DNA of 64,000 bases, from assembly GCA_016841665.1 (NCBI GenBank), contig JAENYT010000002.1, forward strand, positions 124,001 through 188,000, in the 5' to 3' direction. The notes under the pieces were generated by a model. That model had not been told where the DNA came from. It did not search any database and saw only the letters and a program-made list of their open reading frames with translations. The DNA comes from Methanobacteriota archaeon. GTDB taxonomy: Archaea > Halobacteriota > Methanomicrobia > Methanomicrobiales > Methanomicrobiaceae. Positions 42,555 through 51,825 of the stretch are shown one piece after another (positions within the stretch are counted from its first letter, which is position 1; each line of letters starts with the position of its first letter). The position numbers were made by a program, and so were the translations under genes.

Positions 42555-43340
42555 ATGAATGTTCGCGTCCTCGCCAGCGGCAGCAAAGGAAACTGCATCT
42601 ATATCGAAGGAGATCACGGCGCTCTTCTCGTTGATGCGGGGCTGAGTGCACGGGAAATCCTGAAAAGGGTGGAGACGGCGGGCGGCACCGCTGACCGAAT
42701 CGAGGCGGTACTCGTCACCCACGAACACACGGACCATATCCGGGGGGTTGACGTGCTTGCCCGCAGGCTGGGCATTCCGGTGATCGCAACGAGGGGGACG
42801 CTCTCCGAATATCTCGACCACCGCCGCGTCTCACGAAAACCGGTGGAATCCATGGCGTGCCGATACAGCGAACCTCTCTTTCTTGGTGATTTCGTGATCG
42901 AGCCGTTTCCCACGTCCCATGACGCCGTAGAGCCCTGCGGGTTCTGCATCCGTGAATATGATCTCGAGGTGGGCTGCTGTACCGACACCGGTCAGATATC
43001 TCCTGCCATGCTCGAGCGCCTGAAGCGGTGCGACGCCCTCGTCCTCGAGAGCAACCACTGCCCGGATATGCTGGAAAAAGGCCCCTACCCGGCATACCTG
43101 AAGCGGCGTATACGCGATGCAAAGCGCGGGCATCTCTCCAACATCGCCTGCGCAGCCTGCCTCAAGTCCCTCGCGGACGACCTTCATGCCGTCACGCTTG
43201 CCCACCTGAGCGAGGTGAACAATCGCCCCGAAATCGCGCTTGCCACTGCCACCGGTGACGGAGGGCTGGGCCTTTTTGCAGGTAGCATTCCTGTCCGGGT
43301 GGCCCTGCAGCATGTTGTCACCGAGAGCATGCAGGTATAG
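42555..43340 (+). CDS. MBL-fold metallohydrolase (YycJ/WalJ-like)
   Basis: 261 residues. LASGSKGNCIYIEGDHGALLVDAG near the N-terminus and the metal motif THEHTDHIRG at about 56-65, followed by TSHDAVEPCGF, CCTDTGQIS and LESNHCPDML, place it in the YycJ group of metallo-beta-lactamase hydrolases. Bacterial YycJ has been linked to exonuclease activity in mismatch repair; the archaeal role is not established. DNA ligase follows after 48 bp on the same strand, compatible with a repair role. Confidence 0.82.
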   Translation: MNVRVLASGSKGNCIYIEGDHGALLVDAGLSAREILKRVETAGGTADRIEAVLVTHEHTDHIRGVDVLARRLGIPVIATRGTLSEYLDHRRVSRKPVESMACRYSEPLFLGDFVIEPFPTSHDAVEPCGFCIREYDLEVGCCTDTGQISPAMLERLKRCDALVLESNHCPDMLEKGPYPAYLKRRIRDAKRGHLSNIACAACLKSLADDLHAVTLAHLSEVNNRPEIALATATGDGGLGLFAGSIPVRVALQHVVTESMQV

Positions 43341-43388
43341 GAGTCAAAGAGCATGTCCGGAAACACACAAGGGATGTAACGGTGAGGC

Positions 43389-45026
43389 ATGGATTTTATC
43401 GATTTTTCAAGGCTCTGTGAACGTATCGAAGGAATATCCGGCAGGCTCGAGATGATCGATATCGTCAGCAGGGCCATACCCCCGCTCAGCGAGGAGGAGC
43501 TTCCGGTATTTGTGCGGTTTTTGATGGGACGGATCTTCCCCGACTGGAGTCCGCTTAAAGCGGGCATCGGACCCAACCTCCTCTTTGAGGCGGTGGCCTA
43601 CGTTGCAGGGAAGAAGAAGGGCGAGGTCATCGACGAGATCAACAGGGTGGGGGACGCGGGAATCGCAATCGAGCACCTGCTCTCTTCCAAGGAACAGACC
43701 TCGTTTTTTTCAAGTCCGCTCGATCTGCTGGAGGTCTTCCGCGATTTTGAGTACCTCGCCCGCATCGAGGGAACGCGCACGCAGCGAGAGAAATTGAAGG
43801 TGATACGAAAACTCTTCGCCGATGCGCAGCCCCTCGAGGGACGCTACATCGCCCGCCTCCTGCTCGGCGAACTCAGGATCGGGATGGGCGAGGGCAATGT
43901 GCGGGATGCGATCGCCAAAGGATTCGGGGTTGACGCCGATCTTGTGGAACATGCCCATCAGTTGACCAACGATCTCGGCGAGGTTGCGCTGCTGGCAAAG
44001 ATTGGCCCGGATGCGCTCCGCAACGTCTTCATCGAACCGTTCCGCCCCGTCAAAATGATGCTCGCCCAGCAGGGGACCATCGAGGAGATGATGTCGGATC
44101 ACGGAAAAATCGCTGCCGAGTTCAAATACGACGGATCGAGGTTTCAGTTCCATAAAAAGGGGGACAAATGCCGCATCTACTCCCGCAAACTGGAGGACGT
44201 CACCAATGCACTCCCCGATATCGTGCAGCAATTATCAGGAGCGACCGACCATGATGTCATCCTCGACGGTGAGGCTCTGGCGGTCAGGGACGGGCGGACC
44301 CTGCCTTTCCAGTATGTGTTGCGCCGTTTCCGCAGAAAACACGACATCGACGCGCATATGGAGCAGATCGAGATGATACCCATGGTATTTGATCTGCTTT
44401 ACCTGGACGGAAAGACACTGCTGGACGAGCCCCTTCATGCACGGCGCACGCTGCTTGAAAAGACCATTCGCGGTCATATCGCCCCCCAGGTGACAAGCGG
44501 CGATCTGGATGCAGTCGAGTCGTTCTACCGCACCGCGCTGGAGAAGGGCCACGAGGGCATCATGGTCAAGGCACTTGATTCCCTCTACACTCCCGGCGTC
44601 CGCGGCAGGCAGTGGGTGAAGATCAAGCCCGCGGTGGACACCATGGACCTTGCGGTCGTCGGTGCGGAGTGGGGTGAAGGCAGGCGGGCTGGGCTATTTG
44701 GTTCGTTCCTGCTCGCCTGCCAGTACCAGGGTGAGCTTCTACCCGTGGGAAAGGTTGCGACAGGCTTTTCGGACGAGATGCTCGCTGAGATCTATTCCCT
44801 GCTCAAGGACTCCGTGATTGCACATTCCGGCAAGGAGGTCACGTTTGAACCCGGCGCGGTATTTGAGGTGGGGTATGCTGAAATTCAGAAGAGCCCCAAT
44901 TATCGCAGCGGGTTCGCGCTTCGCTTCCCGCGTTTTATCCGTCTGCGTGACGATAAGAGCGTCGACGAGATAGAGACGCTGGAGCAGGTGAAAGAGAGGT
45001 TCAAAAAAAGGATTACACCTGCATGA
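43389..45026 (+). CDS. lig: ATP-dependent DNA ligase (archaeal type I)
   Basis: 545 residues. The N-terminal DNA-binding domain spans about 1-215. The adenylation motif I is [11 protein letters not shown] (lysine near 246), with motif [12 protein letters not shown], motif [11 protein letters not shown] and motif [19 protein letters not shown]. The C-terminal OB domain ends RFKKRITPA. It joins Okazaki fragments and repair nicks, functionally paired with FEN1 at 4.4 kb. It overlaps the convergent membrane-protein gene by 14 bp. Full length and intact. Confidence 0.95.
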   Translation: MDFIDFSRLCERIEGISGRLEMIDIVSRAIPPLSEEELPVFVRFLMGRIFPDWSPLKAGIGPNLLFEAVAYVAGKKKGEVIDEINRVGDAGIAIEHLLSSKEQTSFFSSPLDLLEVFRDFEYLARIEGTRTQREKLKVIRKLFADAQPLEGRYIARLLLGELRIGMGEGNVRDAIAKGFGVDADLVEHAHQLTNDLGEVALLAKIGPDALRNVFIEPFRPVKMMLAQQGTIEEMMSDHGKIAAEFKYDGSRFQFHKKGDKCRIYSRKLEDVTNALPDIVQQLSGATDHDVILDGEALAVRDGRTLPFQYVLRRFRRKHDIDAHMEQIEMIPMVFDLLYLDGKTLLDEPLHARRTLLEKTIRGHIAPQVTSGDLDAVESFYRTALEKGHEGIMVKALDSLYTPGVRGRQWVKIKPAVDTMDLAVVGAEWGEGRRAGLFGSFLLACQYQGELLPVGKVATGFSDEMLAEIYSLLKDSVIAHSGKEVTFEPGAVFEVGYAEIQKSPNYRSGFALRFPRFIRLRDDKSVDEIETLEQVKERFKKRITPA

Positions 45027-45792
45027 CCCTGAACATCTCCCTGTTCTCGTCTCCTTCGACAAGGGCCTGCCAATCACTGGCATAGCCTTCTACATTTTCA
45101 AAACGCACTTCACCGTTGAAATCGGTGAATTTCGTGTGGAAGGTGATCCCCTCGCGCTTTTTGAGTATCACCTTGACATCAGGAACAGGTTTTCCATTCT
45201 CCTTTTTCAGCACTCTGAACCGCAGATTAGGGTTAGTCGGTCTGAGATTCTCCTGGAATTCGGTGCCCTTCAAGATTGCGCCGCTGCCTGTGGGCATGGC
45301 GCTCATCTCTGAAAGGGAATTTCCGTGAAGCAAAATGAGCGTATAAAACCCGATAAGGAAGATAAGAAAACCCGAAGAACCAGCAATGATGACGCCGAAG
45401 ACGACATCTTCGATGAAGTAGGAGAAGAAATGATATGCACTGACAAAGGCGTTAATGTCCGTGGATATGGTAACCAGCACCAGGGTGACGAAGATTACGA
45501 GCACACTGCCGAGAGCGATGAACACAAAGGCGAGAAGTGAAAGCATGACGTGCACGAACCGCGAGAGCTCTTTTTTGGGTGACTGGTGCCTGGCTATCTT
45601 GATAAACAGGACGAAAAAGACATTCAGAATGATGAGTGCTGCGACGAAGATGTTGAAGTAGTCGCCTGAATCGAGGGCGACTGAATTGGTGGACGCCCCC
45701 GCAAGTCCGAATAGAGGCCCTGCCTGAACGCATGGGATGAGGGCGGCGAGAAGCGCGATAAGGACGAAGCCCGATACAAGTTTTCCTCTCAT
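45013..45792 (-). CDS. Membrane protein with C-terminal Ig-like extramembrane domain, unknown function
   Basis: 259 residues from ATG 45792 ([25 protein letters not shown], signal-like); ATG 45825 is the alternative. Four hydrophobic helices ([38 protein letters not shown], the [26 protein letters not shown] pair) are followed by a soluble domain of about 80 residues ([38 protein letters not shown]), a carboxypeptidase-regulatory/Ig-like fold. Such folds usually bind proteins or carbohydrate outside the cell. Downstream of nreA in the same operon, without an obvious functional link. Confidence 0.7.
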   Translation of the reverse strand: MRGKLVSGFVLIALLAALIPCVQAGPLFGLAGASTNSVALDSGDYFNIFVAALIILNVFFVLFIKIARHQSPKKELSRFVHVMLSLLAFVFIALGSVLVIFVTLVLVTISTDINAFVSAYHFFSYFIEDVVFGVIIAGSSGFLIFLIGFYTLILLHGNSLSEMSAMPTGSGAILKGTEFQENLRPTNPNLRFRVLKKENGKPVPDVKVILKKREGITFHTKFTDFNGEVRFENVEGYASDWQALVEGDENREMFRVMQV

Positions 45793-45825
45793 TACCAGTG
45801 CTGTACCTTTCGGAAATATAATCAT

Positions 45826-46983
45826 TTATAATTTTAACGAAAAGTCAAAGAGCGTTTTTTGCGTCCGGATTTCCTGGATCAGGGTGCTATGCTGGAGCCA
45901 TTGTCGGGACCCCATGATCTGGCAGGTACGTTCAATCCCTGCATCGAGACTCTCGAAGTTCTCCGGCTGCCCGTGCATCGCCCCGCGGACAGCCTCCCTG
46001 ATCACCCAGGTACCGAGTGGTGCCCAGTAATCGCTGCGTATGCGGCGGATAACGAGAACACGTGCGCTGCGGCCGATCTGTGCGAGGTATTCCGCGATCC
46101 CGAGGCGGGCCGAGTAGTATGCTCCGGCGATGGGTGAGTAGCCGCGTTTTGCGCCCTTCTCGCCGTCAACAATGATGGTCTCGGCCTCAGGTGACCAGAT
46201 GCTCTGCTTCTCCCACTGTTCGATCATCTCGAACCTCCACTCTCCGGGAATGAGGAGGGCGATGATCCGGTTTGAAAAGAGCTCGGCGGTGAACAGCTGG
46301 ATGATATCCAGGGGCGGCGCACAAGAGATCTGCGCCCTCAACCCCACTCCGAGCATGTCGTCGACCGCGGTAATTGCCCAGCGGGTCGGTACTGCATGCC
46401 GAGTTACCCCGAGCAAGCCCGCAGAGAGCAGCTGGGTGATGCGGTGCTCGTCTATTCCCTCACTATAGAGAACACGGACCGCGTCCGCTGCCCGCAAATC
46501 GTTGTCCGAGGTGACTCGGTCCACAGGGCGCTCTGTTTTCGCATTGTCGAGCACCGCAATATCTTTCAGTGACCCCTTCATGCCGACAGGAGCCAGTGTC
46601 CCGTCGAAGGAGAGATCGAAGCGGACCGGCCTGTTAAAGCGGGCCTCCACATCGACCGGGACCGAGGAGAGGGCGACTTCATGGATCGCGTCCTGCACTG
46701 ATGCGAGATCACCGCTCCCCCTGATGGTGCGTGCACGCACGCCCACGATGTCGTCGATGGAGTACCTCCTGCGCAGCCATTCTTTCGGGCTGTCGGGTTC
46801 GCCGGTGAGAAGCGGGCCTGCGCTCATTCTTGGAAACCCCCTGCTTCCCACGAACACCGATGGTGCTTCTCCCATGTAGGTGTCCGCGGCTCTGATTGAG
46901 CGCGACGCATGGAACCGGCTTACGATGGGACACTTCGGCCGCCCGCACAGCCCTTTCCCCTTGCACTCCGCGCAGCGGCTCAT
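45826..46983 (-). CDS. nreA: NreA-type archaeal DNA repair protein
   Basis: 385 residues from ATG 46983. An N-terminal zinc-finger-like CAECKGKGLCGRPKCP is followed by the Nre core (PSVFVGSRGFPRMSAGPLL, VPVDVEARFNRPVRFDLSFDGTLAPVG, GVTRHAVPTRWAITAVDD, SPIAGAYYSARLG). The extreme C-terminus QKTLFDFSLKL is a PIP box for PCNA. In haloarchaea Nre proteins are reported to function in DNA-damage repair with PCNA. The start overlaps the preceding gene's stop as ATGA; the track start at 47061 is not needed. Confidence 0.9.
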   Translation of the reverse strand: MSRCAECKGKGLCGRPKCPIVSRFHASRSIRAADTYMGEAPSVFVGSRGFPRMSAGPLLTGEPDSPKEWLRRRYSIDDIVGVRARTIRGSGDLASVQDAIHEVALSSVPVDVEARFNRPVRFDLSFDGTLAPVGMKGSLKDIAVLDNAKTERPVDRVTSDNDLRAADAVRVLYSEGIDEHRITQLLSAGLLGVTRHAVPTRWAITAVDDMLGVGLRAQISCAPPLDIIQLFTAELFSNRIIALLIPGEWRFEMIEQWEKQSIWSPEAETIIVDGEKGAKRGYSPIAGAYYSARLGIAEYLAQIGRSARVLVIRRIRSDYWAPLGTWVIREAVRGAMHGQPENFESLDAGIERTCQIMGSRQWLQHSTLIQEIRTQKTLFDFSLKL

Positions 46984-48026
46984 GCATGCTTCCTTGTATC
47001 GACCACCACGCGCGCTCGCCCCATCAATTGCCGCAGCATCTTCCCTGTCCATGGGTACCATTCATGCGGCATTGCGTCCAGGCTTCCGGCGATCTCGACA
47101 CCCAGTTCGTCATCGCGTTCTTCAATGGCCTCCACCACCACTGATCCCGGAGCGTACGCCGCTTCGATGATCCCGTCACAATCACCGTCAACGACGCCGA
47201 ATACCGGGATCCCCCGGTGGGCACAGATATGTGCACAGACTGCGGTGGTATCGTCGCCGATACTGAGCACGCCACATACCTCCGCATCAAGCCTGCGATA
47301 GAGCTCGTGCCCGCAGTGGTCGATGACCAGAATGCGCCCCTTTCTTAGGCCTCCCGCGGCATGCCGCGCACACGACGCACGCAGGATTCCGCTCTTGCAC
47401 CAGGCTTTCGCAAGATCAAGCGGACCCCTGCGGTGGAGTTTTTCGAGACCGTGCGCCTTCGGCTCGATGCCAGCAACGCACTCGAGCATGCCGCCCGGGG
47501 CACGGAAGATCACCGATGGTGCCATGGCCTTCCCCACCACGATGCCGTTCACAAAAACCGGTTCTCCGGGGATGCATCCCCTGACGGTTCTCGTTGCGGC
47601 CTCTGTCTTCAGGTTGCTTTGTGCGTTCCTGAGCATATAGCCTGTTCTTTGTGCCAGCCGTTCCGCTAGTCCCGGGTCGCCTCCGTTCCACACCCACACC
47701 GTCTCGCACGAGCACTCGATATGGATGAGGCCGCGTGCGGGATCCATCCTCCCGGCGACGATGTCGCCGAAGACGTATCCCGACTCCTCTGACCGACCGC
47801 GGTTGACCAGAAATACATCTCCCTGTTCACGTGAAAGAATCGTGGATGGCGGTTCCGGGCAGAATTCGACCGCAAGATTTGATTCCTCCGCGGCGGTTCG
47901 GGCAATGACGCCCGCGACGACGGATCTCGAGGGTTGTATGGTTCCCATCAGCCACCCGGCCTCGCCGCTGTCGAAGACTGCCGGGCCGTGCAGGACCATG
48001 GTGAGTTCCGGGGTATTCATGTGCAT
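46980..48026 (-). CDS. Methanogen conserved protein (DUF2117-like)
   Basis: 348 residues from ATG 48026, preceded on its strand by ggagga at 6 nt; ATG 48020 is equally possible. N-terminal LTMVLHGPAVFDSGEAGWLMGTI, a middle region with GGDPGLAERLAQRTGYMLRN, and a C-terminal half with LVIDHCGHELYRRLDAEVCGVLSIGDDTTAVCAHICAHRGIPVFGVVDGDCDGI. The HGPxxxDSGEA and GDDTT features match my recollection of DUF2117, restricted to methanogens, but that name is not certain. Translationally coupled to nreA, which hints at a nucleic-acid or damage-related role. Confidence 0.65.
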   Translation of the reverse strand: MHMNTPELTMVLHGPAVFDSGEAGWLMGTIQPSRSVVAGVIARTAAEESNLAVEFCPEPPSTILSREQGDVFLVNRGRSEESGYVFGDIVAGRMDPARGLIHIECSCETVWVWNGGDPGLAERLAQRTGYMLRNAQSNLKTEAATRTVRGCIPGEPVFVNGIVVGKAMAPSVIFRAPGGMLECVAGIEPKAHGLEKLHRRGPLDLAKAWCKSGILRASCARHAAGGLRKGRILVIDHCGHELYRRLDAEVCGVLSIGDDTTAVCAHICAHRGIPVFGVVDGDCDGIIEAAYAPGSVVVEAIEERDDELGVEIAGSLDAMPHEWYPWTGKMLRQLMGRARVVVDTRKHA

Positions 48027-48093
48027 GGGGTTCCTCCAGGGATGGTAGAGCGAAATCTCTCTCTCCCCCATCCGCAGGTTCATGGTATCCGGA

Positions 48094-48780
48094 TCAATCA
48101 CCCGACGTGTTCTGGGGAAGGTAGGGAATGAGAGAGGAGGCGAGTTTTGCAATGTCGAGGGACTGCATGATGACTTTCCCGGGGCCCCTGAGTGTCGTCA
48201 GGAAGAGCCCCTCACCCCCGAAGAGCACCGTTTTCGCTCCGCCGGCAAAGGCGATGTCATAAGAGACGGTGCTCTCGAACCCCACCACGAGCCCGGTCTC
48301 GATCTTCACGACCTCGTCCGGCCCGAGTTCCATCTCAAACACATCACCGCCGCAGTGCAGGAATGCCTTCCCCTCCCCGCTGAGCCTCTGGAGGATGAAT
48401 CCTTCTCCCCCGAAAAAGCCGGATCTGATACGTTTCGTGAAGGCGACCTCAAGGTGGATCCCCTCTTCAGAACAGAGGAACGCATCTTTCTGGGCGATAA
48501 ACTCGTTGCCGTTCAGGGTGATGGGAATAATCTTGCCGGGAACATTTCCGGCGAAGGATACAAACCCGTTGCCGGCATCGGTGGTGAATTCGGTTAAAAA
48601 AAGGCTTTCCCCGGTAACAACCCTCTTCAGGCCGCCCAGAAGTCCGCCTTTCATATTGGTGTGCATCTGCATATTGCCGCTCATATTCACCATGGCGCCT
48701 GCCTCCGCACAGATGCGTTCGCCATCGTCCAGAGATATGGTGACCATCTGGAGATTATCCCCTACGATAGTGTACTGCAT
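48094..48780 (-). CDS. AIM24/TIGR00266-family protein
   Basis: 228 residues of the double-psi or jelly-roll AIM24 type. Features: MQYTIVGDNLQMVTISLDDGERICAEAGAMVNMSGNMQM, a Gly-rich GGLLGGLKRVVTGESLFLTEF, GNGFVSFAGNVPGKIIPI and a repeated GFFGGEGFILQRLSGEGKAFLHCGG. The biochemical function is unknown; the mitochondrial homologue affects inner-membrane organisation. First gene of the AIM24-DUF2117-nreA-membrane protein operon, divergent from the small membrane-protein gene. A TATA-like tgtatatcac at about 48806-48815 (minus) suggests a leaderless mRNA. Confidence 0.85.
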   Translation of the reverse strand: MQYTIVGDNLQMVTISLDDGERICAEAGAMVNMSGNMQMHTNMKGGLLGGLKRVVTGESLFLTEFTTDAGNGFVSFAGNVPGKIIPITLNGNEFIAQKDAFLCSEEGIHLEVAFTKRIRSGFFGGEGFILQRLSGEGKAFLHCGGDVFEMELGPDEVVKIETGLVVGFESTVSYDIAFAGGAKTVLFGGEGLFLTTLRGPGKVIMQSLDIAKLASSLIPYLPQNTSGD

Positions 48781-48791
48781 GATGTCTCATT

Positions 48792-49019
48792 ATGGAGTTG
48801 TCGTATCCTGTGATATACAATGTGTTCGGGGAGGTCGGAGGTGTGATCGGCATAACTATAAATATTATAGTGGGATTATTATTCTTCATTCCGTATAAAA
48901 ACAAGGTACGACAGATTAACAGAACTGCTCAACGTTGCATGAAAAATACTTGCGTTCTGGAACATCGTCGCCCCAACGCAAATGCCGGGAGATACTACGG
49001 AGGAGAGATGAATGGTTGA
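48792..49019 (+). CDS. Small single-pass membrane protein (family member 3), coupled to cysteine-protein gene
   Basis: 75 residues. A TM helix (GGVIGITINIIVGLLFFIPY) is followed by a basic segment with cysteines (KNKVRQINRTAQRCMKNTCVLEHRR), the layout of the 42.1-42.5 kb pair. A GTG at about 48841 is an alternative start. Its TGA lies within the next gene (8-bp overlap, with ggaggag for the downstream ATG), so the two are translated together. It may anchor or regulate the cysteine protein at the membrane. Confidence 0.6.
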   Translation: MELSYPVIYNVFGEVGGVIGITINIIVGLLFFIPYKNKVRQINRTAQRCMKNTCVLEHRRPNANAGRYYGGEMNG

Positions 49020-49506
49020 TATTAGCCGAATACCGATTGAAATCAGGTGGAGGATAGCAACGCGCATGTTAACGTTTCTTCCGATTGCATATAACCGGGA
49101 ATTCAATGATTTCCTGGGAGAAAACTATGCGACGCTTGAGTACCCGATTTTTGAAGAAGCAGCGAAGGACATTCGCGCCATTGCCTCAGCATTCCAGTTG
49201 CCCAACCACAACGCGTACGGACTCGCCCGTACCATGGATGTCATATCGAGTGTCTTTTTCGGCCCTGGTTTTCAGGGTGAGACCCTTGAGGTATCGAATG
49301 ACAAGGCCTTGATACGGTTGACTACGTGCCCCCTCCTGAACATGGCCGAGGAGATTGGGGTGACTGCAGGACGCATACACCAGGCCTGCACCACCTGCGC
49401 GAAAGAAGCGGTTGAGTGCCTGAACCCGGAGTATACCGTCAACAGCTCTCGTTCTATGTGTCTGGGGGGGGCGTTCTGTGAAATGACAATCGAGCGGAAG
49501 GTGTAA
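49012..49506 (+). CDS. Cysteine-containing cytosolic protein, ATC-hydrolase/methanogen output-domain-like (paralogue 1)
   Basis: 164 residues. IPIEIRWRIATRMLTFLPIAYN opens the chain, FGPGFQGETLEVSNDKALIRLTTCPLLNMAEEIG lies in the middle, and CTTCAKEAVECLNP and GGAFCEMTIERKV close it. Conserved cysteines (TCP, CTTC, FCEMTIE) suggest metal or small-ligand binding. The fold resembles small methanogen sensor or output domains and L-2-amino-thiazoline-4-carboxylate-hydrolase-like proteins; the assignment is tentative. A 165-residue paralogue lies on the other side of the ECF transporter genes at 52.8 kb. Confidence 0.6.
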   Translation: MVDISRIPIEIRWRIATRMLTFLPIAYNREFNDFLGENYATLEYPIFEEAAKDIRAIASAFQLPNHNAYGLARTMDVISSVFFGPGFQGETLEVSNDKALIRLTTCPLLNMAEEIGVTAGRIHQACTTCAKEAVECLNPEYTVNSSRSMCLGGAFCEMTIERKV

Positions 49507-49800
49507 GAGCAATACCTCACTTTTTCCCTTCAGTACGCCCGCCAGCATAAAAAGCGGTGCAAATCGCACCTCGAAACCAGAACCCCGGGTATTATATTAT
49601 ATACTTTGATGTACACAAATATACATTAATGTGTGCAAGTGTCTTATATGGCCCGACGCGTCAGTTGAATACGCCATCTCCTCTTCTTCATAAAATTGTG
49701 GTCTGCTGGCAGCAGCGAATGCGTTGCCCCGCTCGTGCGACCGCCGCACCATCCTGAATCGCCCTTGAACAATCGATAATTGCCAATATATGCGATCACT
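49507..49800 (+). promoter_or_regulatory. Promoter region of the ECF transporter with paired TGTACA-like boxes
   Basis: 294 bp without a gene. TATA-like attatattatatac lies at 49591-49604. TGTACA (49610-49615) and TGTGCA (49632-49637) follow, 22 bp apart (two helical turns), forming an imperfect dyad. TGTACA is the reported TRP box recognised by TrpY in Methanothermobacter, and the gene downstream has a TrpP-like domain. The box link is inference. Confidence 0.45.
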
Positions 49801-51825
49801 ATGAAATCCCAGGATATTCCTATCATCGGTATTCTTCTCGCTATCGGCGCGATCGTGAGGTATCTTTCGCTCATGATCCCGGGCCCCATCGTGTCCAACC
49901 TGGTCATTGCATTTTACTGCCTTGCCGTCATCCTCGTGATCCCGACGTTCAAAGAAGCGCTCGGCATCGGGATCGTGGCAGGGATCATCTGTGCGATGGT
50001 CAGTCATTCCATATTTCCCCCCGGCAATCTCATCAGTGAACCGGTGGGCGCCCTTGTCTGTCTTCTGACCTTCCTGCTGCTGAGAAACCATATCGCGATC
50101 TCTCCGGGAATCGCCACCTTCCTCGGAACGCTTGCCAGTGGGTGCACATTTGTTGCCGTGGCAATGCTTATGATGGCACCGGCGATTGCGTCGAATTATG
50201 GGACGATGGCGGCCTTCACCGCCACCATCATCCCGATCGTCGTCCTCACCGCTGTTGCGAACGGCATCATCGCGCAGATACTCTTTATCCCTGCCTCAAG
50301 AGCGCTCCAGCGTTTCAGGAGCGGGGATGCGGATGGCCGTGTGCGCACCCCTTCTGCGACCGTGCTCTCGTCTGCTGACGACGGGACGATTCTTGCAGCA
50401 AGAGACTTCTCCTATACCTACGAGGGAGAGGAGCGGCCGGCGCTCAGGCACGTTGATACAGCCCTGAGACGCGGCGAGGTGCTTCTCATCACCGGGCCCA
50501 CCGCGGCCGGAAAAACCACGCTCTGCCTTGCGTTTGCGGGGGTACTCCATCATGAATCCGGCGGCTCGATTTCCGGGGAGATCTCTCTGCTTGGCAGAGA
50601 ACTCGGTGAGTTCAATGGAATCGGCGAGGTAAGCCGGCATATCGGGATGATGTTTGATGATGCAGATGCCCAGCTCATCTTCACCTCGGTCGAGGAGGAG
50701 ATGCAGTCAGGGCTGGAGAACCGGGGGCTTGACCCGGAGACGATCGAGGCCAGGATTACGTCGGTCATGGAGCGTTGCGGGATAGGCGATCTGCGCATCC
50801 GGGCTCCCCACACGCTTTCCGGCGGTCAGAAGCAGCGTGTCGCGCTCGCGGTAACACTCGCCCTCGACCCGGAAATCATCATCCTGGATGAGTCCATGTC
50901 GGAGCTTGACGAGACTGCGCGGGGGCTTGTCATCTCCCTGCTCGGGGAACTGAAATCCGCCGGCAAGACCATCATCGTGGTGGATCATAGCATCGATGAT
51001 CTCTGCGCCATTGCCGACCGGGTGATCGTACTTGGAGACGGTGCAATCACGCTTCAGGGTACCCCTGAAACGATCCGGCAGCACATCACCGCGAAGAAGT
51101 CTGTACCCCGAGAACAAGTATTGGCTCCAGCACACGGCACGGCGCGCGCTCCTGTCCTCTCGGTAAAGGATCTTTGCCAGTATTATGGGTCGATTCGCGC
51201 GCTCGACGCGGTGAGTTTTGATATTTACCCCGGTGAATTTGTGGCAATTGTTGGTGAAAACGGTTCGGGGAAGACGACGCTGGTCAAGCATTTCAACGGG
51301 CTTCTCCGCCCAAAATCCGGGTCGGTAACCGTGAGCGGTTGCAATGCGGGTGCTGCGGCGGTGACCGATCTGGTCTCCCATGCGGGGCTCGTGTTCCAGA
51401 ATCCGGATACGATGCTCTTTGAAAATTCCGTCTCAGATGAGGTGGGATTCGGCGTCATGAATGTGGGAATCGAGGACGCGCAGGAACGCATCACGCAGGC
51501 ACTCGATCTCGTGCACCTCGCCGATAAAAGGTCGGTCTATCCTCGCCACCTGAGCCGGGGTGAGCGCCAGCGACTTGCGGTTGCATGCGTGCTTGCGATG
51601 CAGCCGGAGGTGATCATTCTCGATGAACCGACAACAGGACTCGATGAGGGAGAATCGAGCTATATGATGGCCCTCATGAAAGACCTGCAGCAGCGGGGAC
51701 ATACCATCGTAATGGTGACGCACAACATGCAGATCGTGGAAGCATATGCCGAACGGATCATCAGGATGCAGGGAGGACAGATTCTCAGTGACGGTCCTGT
51801 GGCACGAGGAGGTGCGTGCATATGA
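49801..51825 (+). CDS. Fused ECF transporter: S component (TrpP-like) plus two ATPase domains
   Basis: 674 residues from ATG 49801 (track start is a TTG at 49780). Residues 1-175 form a six-helix S component resembling TrpP (RYLSLMIPGPIVSNLV, MVSHSIFPPGNLISEPVGALVC). About 200-420 is NBD1: Walker A GPTAAGKTTL, signature LSGGQKQRVALA, Walker B IIILDESMSELD. About 445-670 is NBD2: VGENGSGKTTL, signature LSRGERQRLAVA (Arg for Gly, less usual) and VIILDEPTTGLDEG. All parts of an ECF transporter except T are in one chain; T is the next gene, overlapping. Tryptophan or a related vitamin-like solute is the guess. Separate S and A subunits are the norm. Confidence 0.8.
   Translation: MKSQDIPIIGILLAIGAIVRYLSLMIPGPIVSNLVIAFYCLAVILVIPTFKEALGIGIVAGIICAMVSHSIFPPGNLISEPVGALVCLLTFLLLRNHIAISPGIATFLGTLASGCTFVAVAMLMMAPAIASNYGTMAAFTATIIPIVVLTAVANGIIAQILFIPASRALQRFRSGDADGRVRTPSATVLSSADDGTILAARDFSYTYEGEERPALRHVDTALRRGEVLLITGPTAAGKTTLCLAFAGVLHHESGGSISGEISLLGRELGEFNGIGEVSRHIGMMFDDADAQLIFTSVEEEMQSGLENRGLDPETIEARITSVMERCGIGDLRIRAPHTLSGGQKQRVALAVTLALDPEIIILDESMSELDETARGLVISLLGELKSAGKTIIVVDHSIDDLCAIADRVIVLGDGAITLQGTPETIRQHITAKKSVPREQVLAPAHGTARAPVLSVKDLCQYYGSIRALDAVSFDIYPGEFVAIVGENGSGKTTLVKHFNGLLRPKSGSVTVSGCNAGAAAVTDLVSHAGLVFQNPDTMLFENSVSDEVGFGVMNVGIEDAQERITQALDLVHLADKRSVYPRHLSRGERQRLAVACVLAMQPEVIILDEPTTGLDEGESSYMMALMKDLQQRGHTIVMVTHNMQIVEAYAERIIRMQGGQILSDGPVARGGACI

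Noticed and set aside
43407-44552. Antisense ORFs opposite DNA ligase
   Set aside because: Shadow frames created by high-GC codon bias; the ligase frame is complete and conserved.
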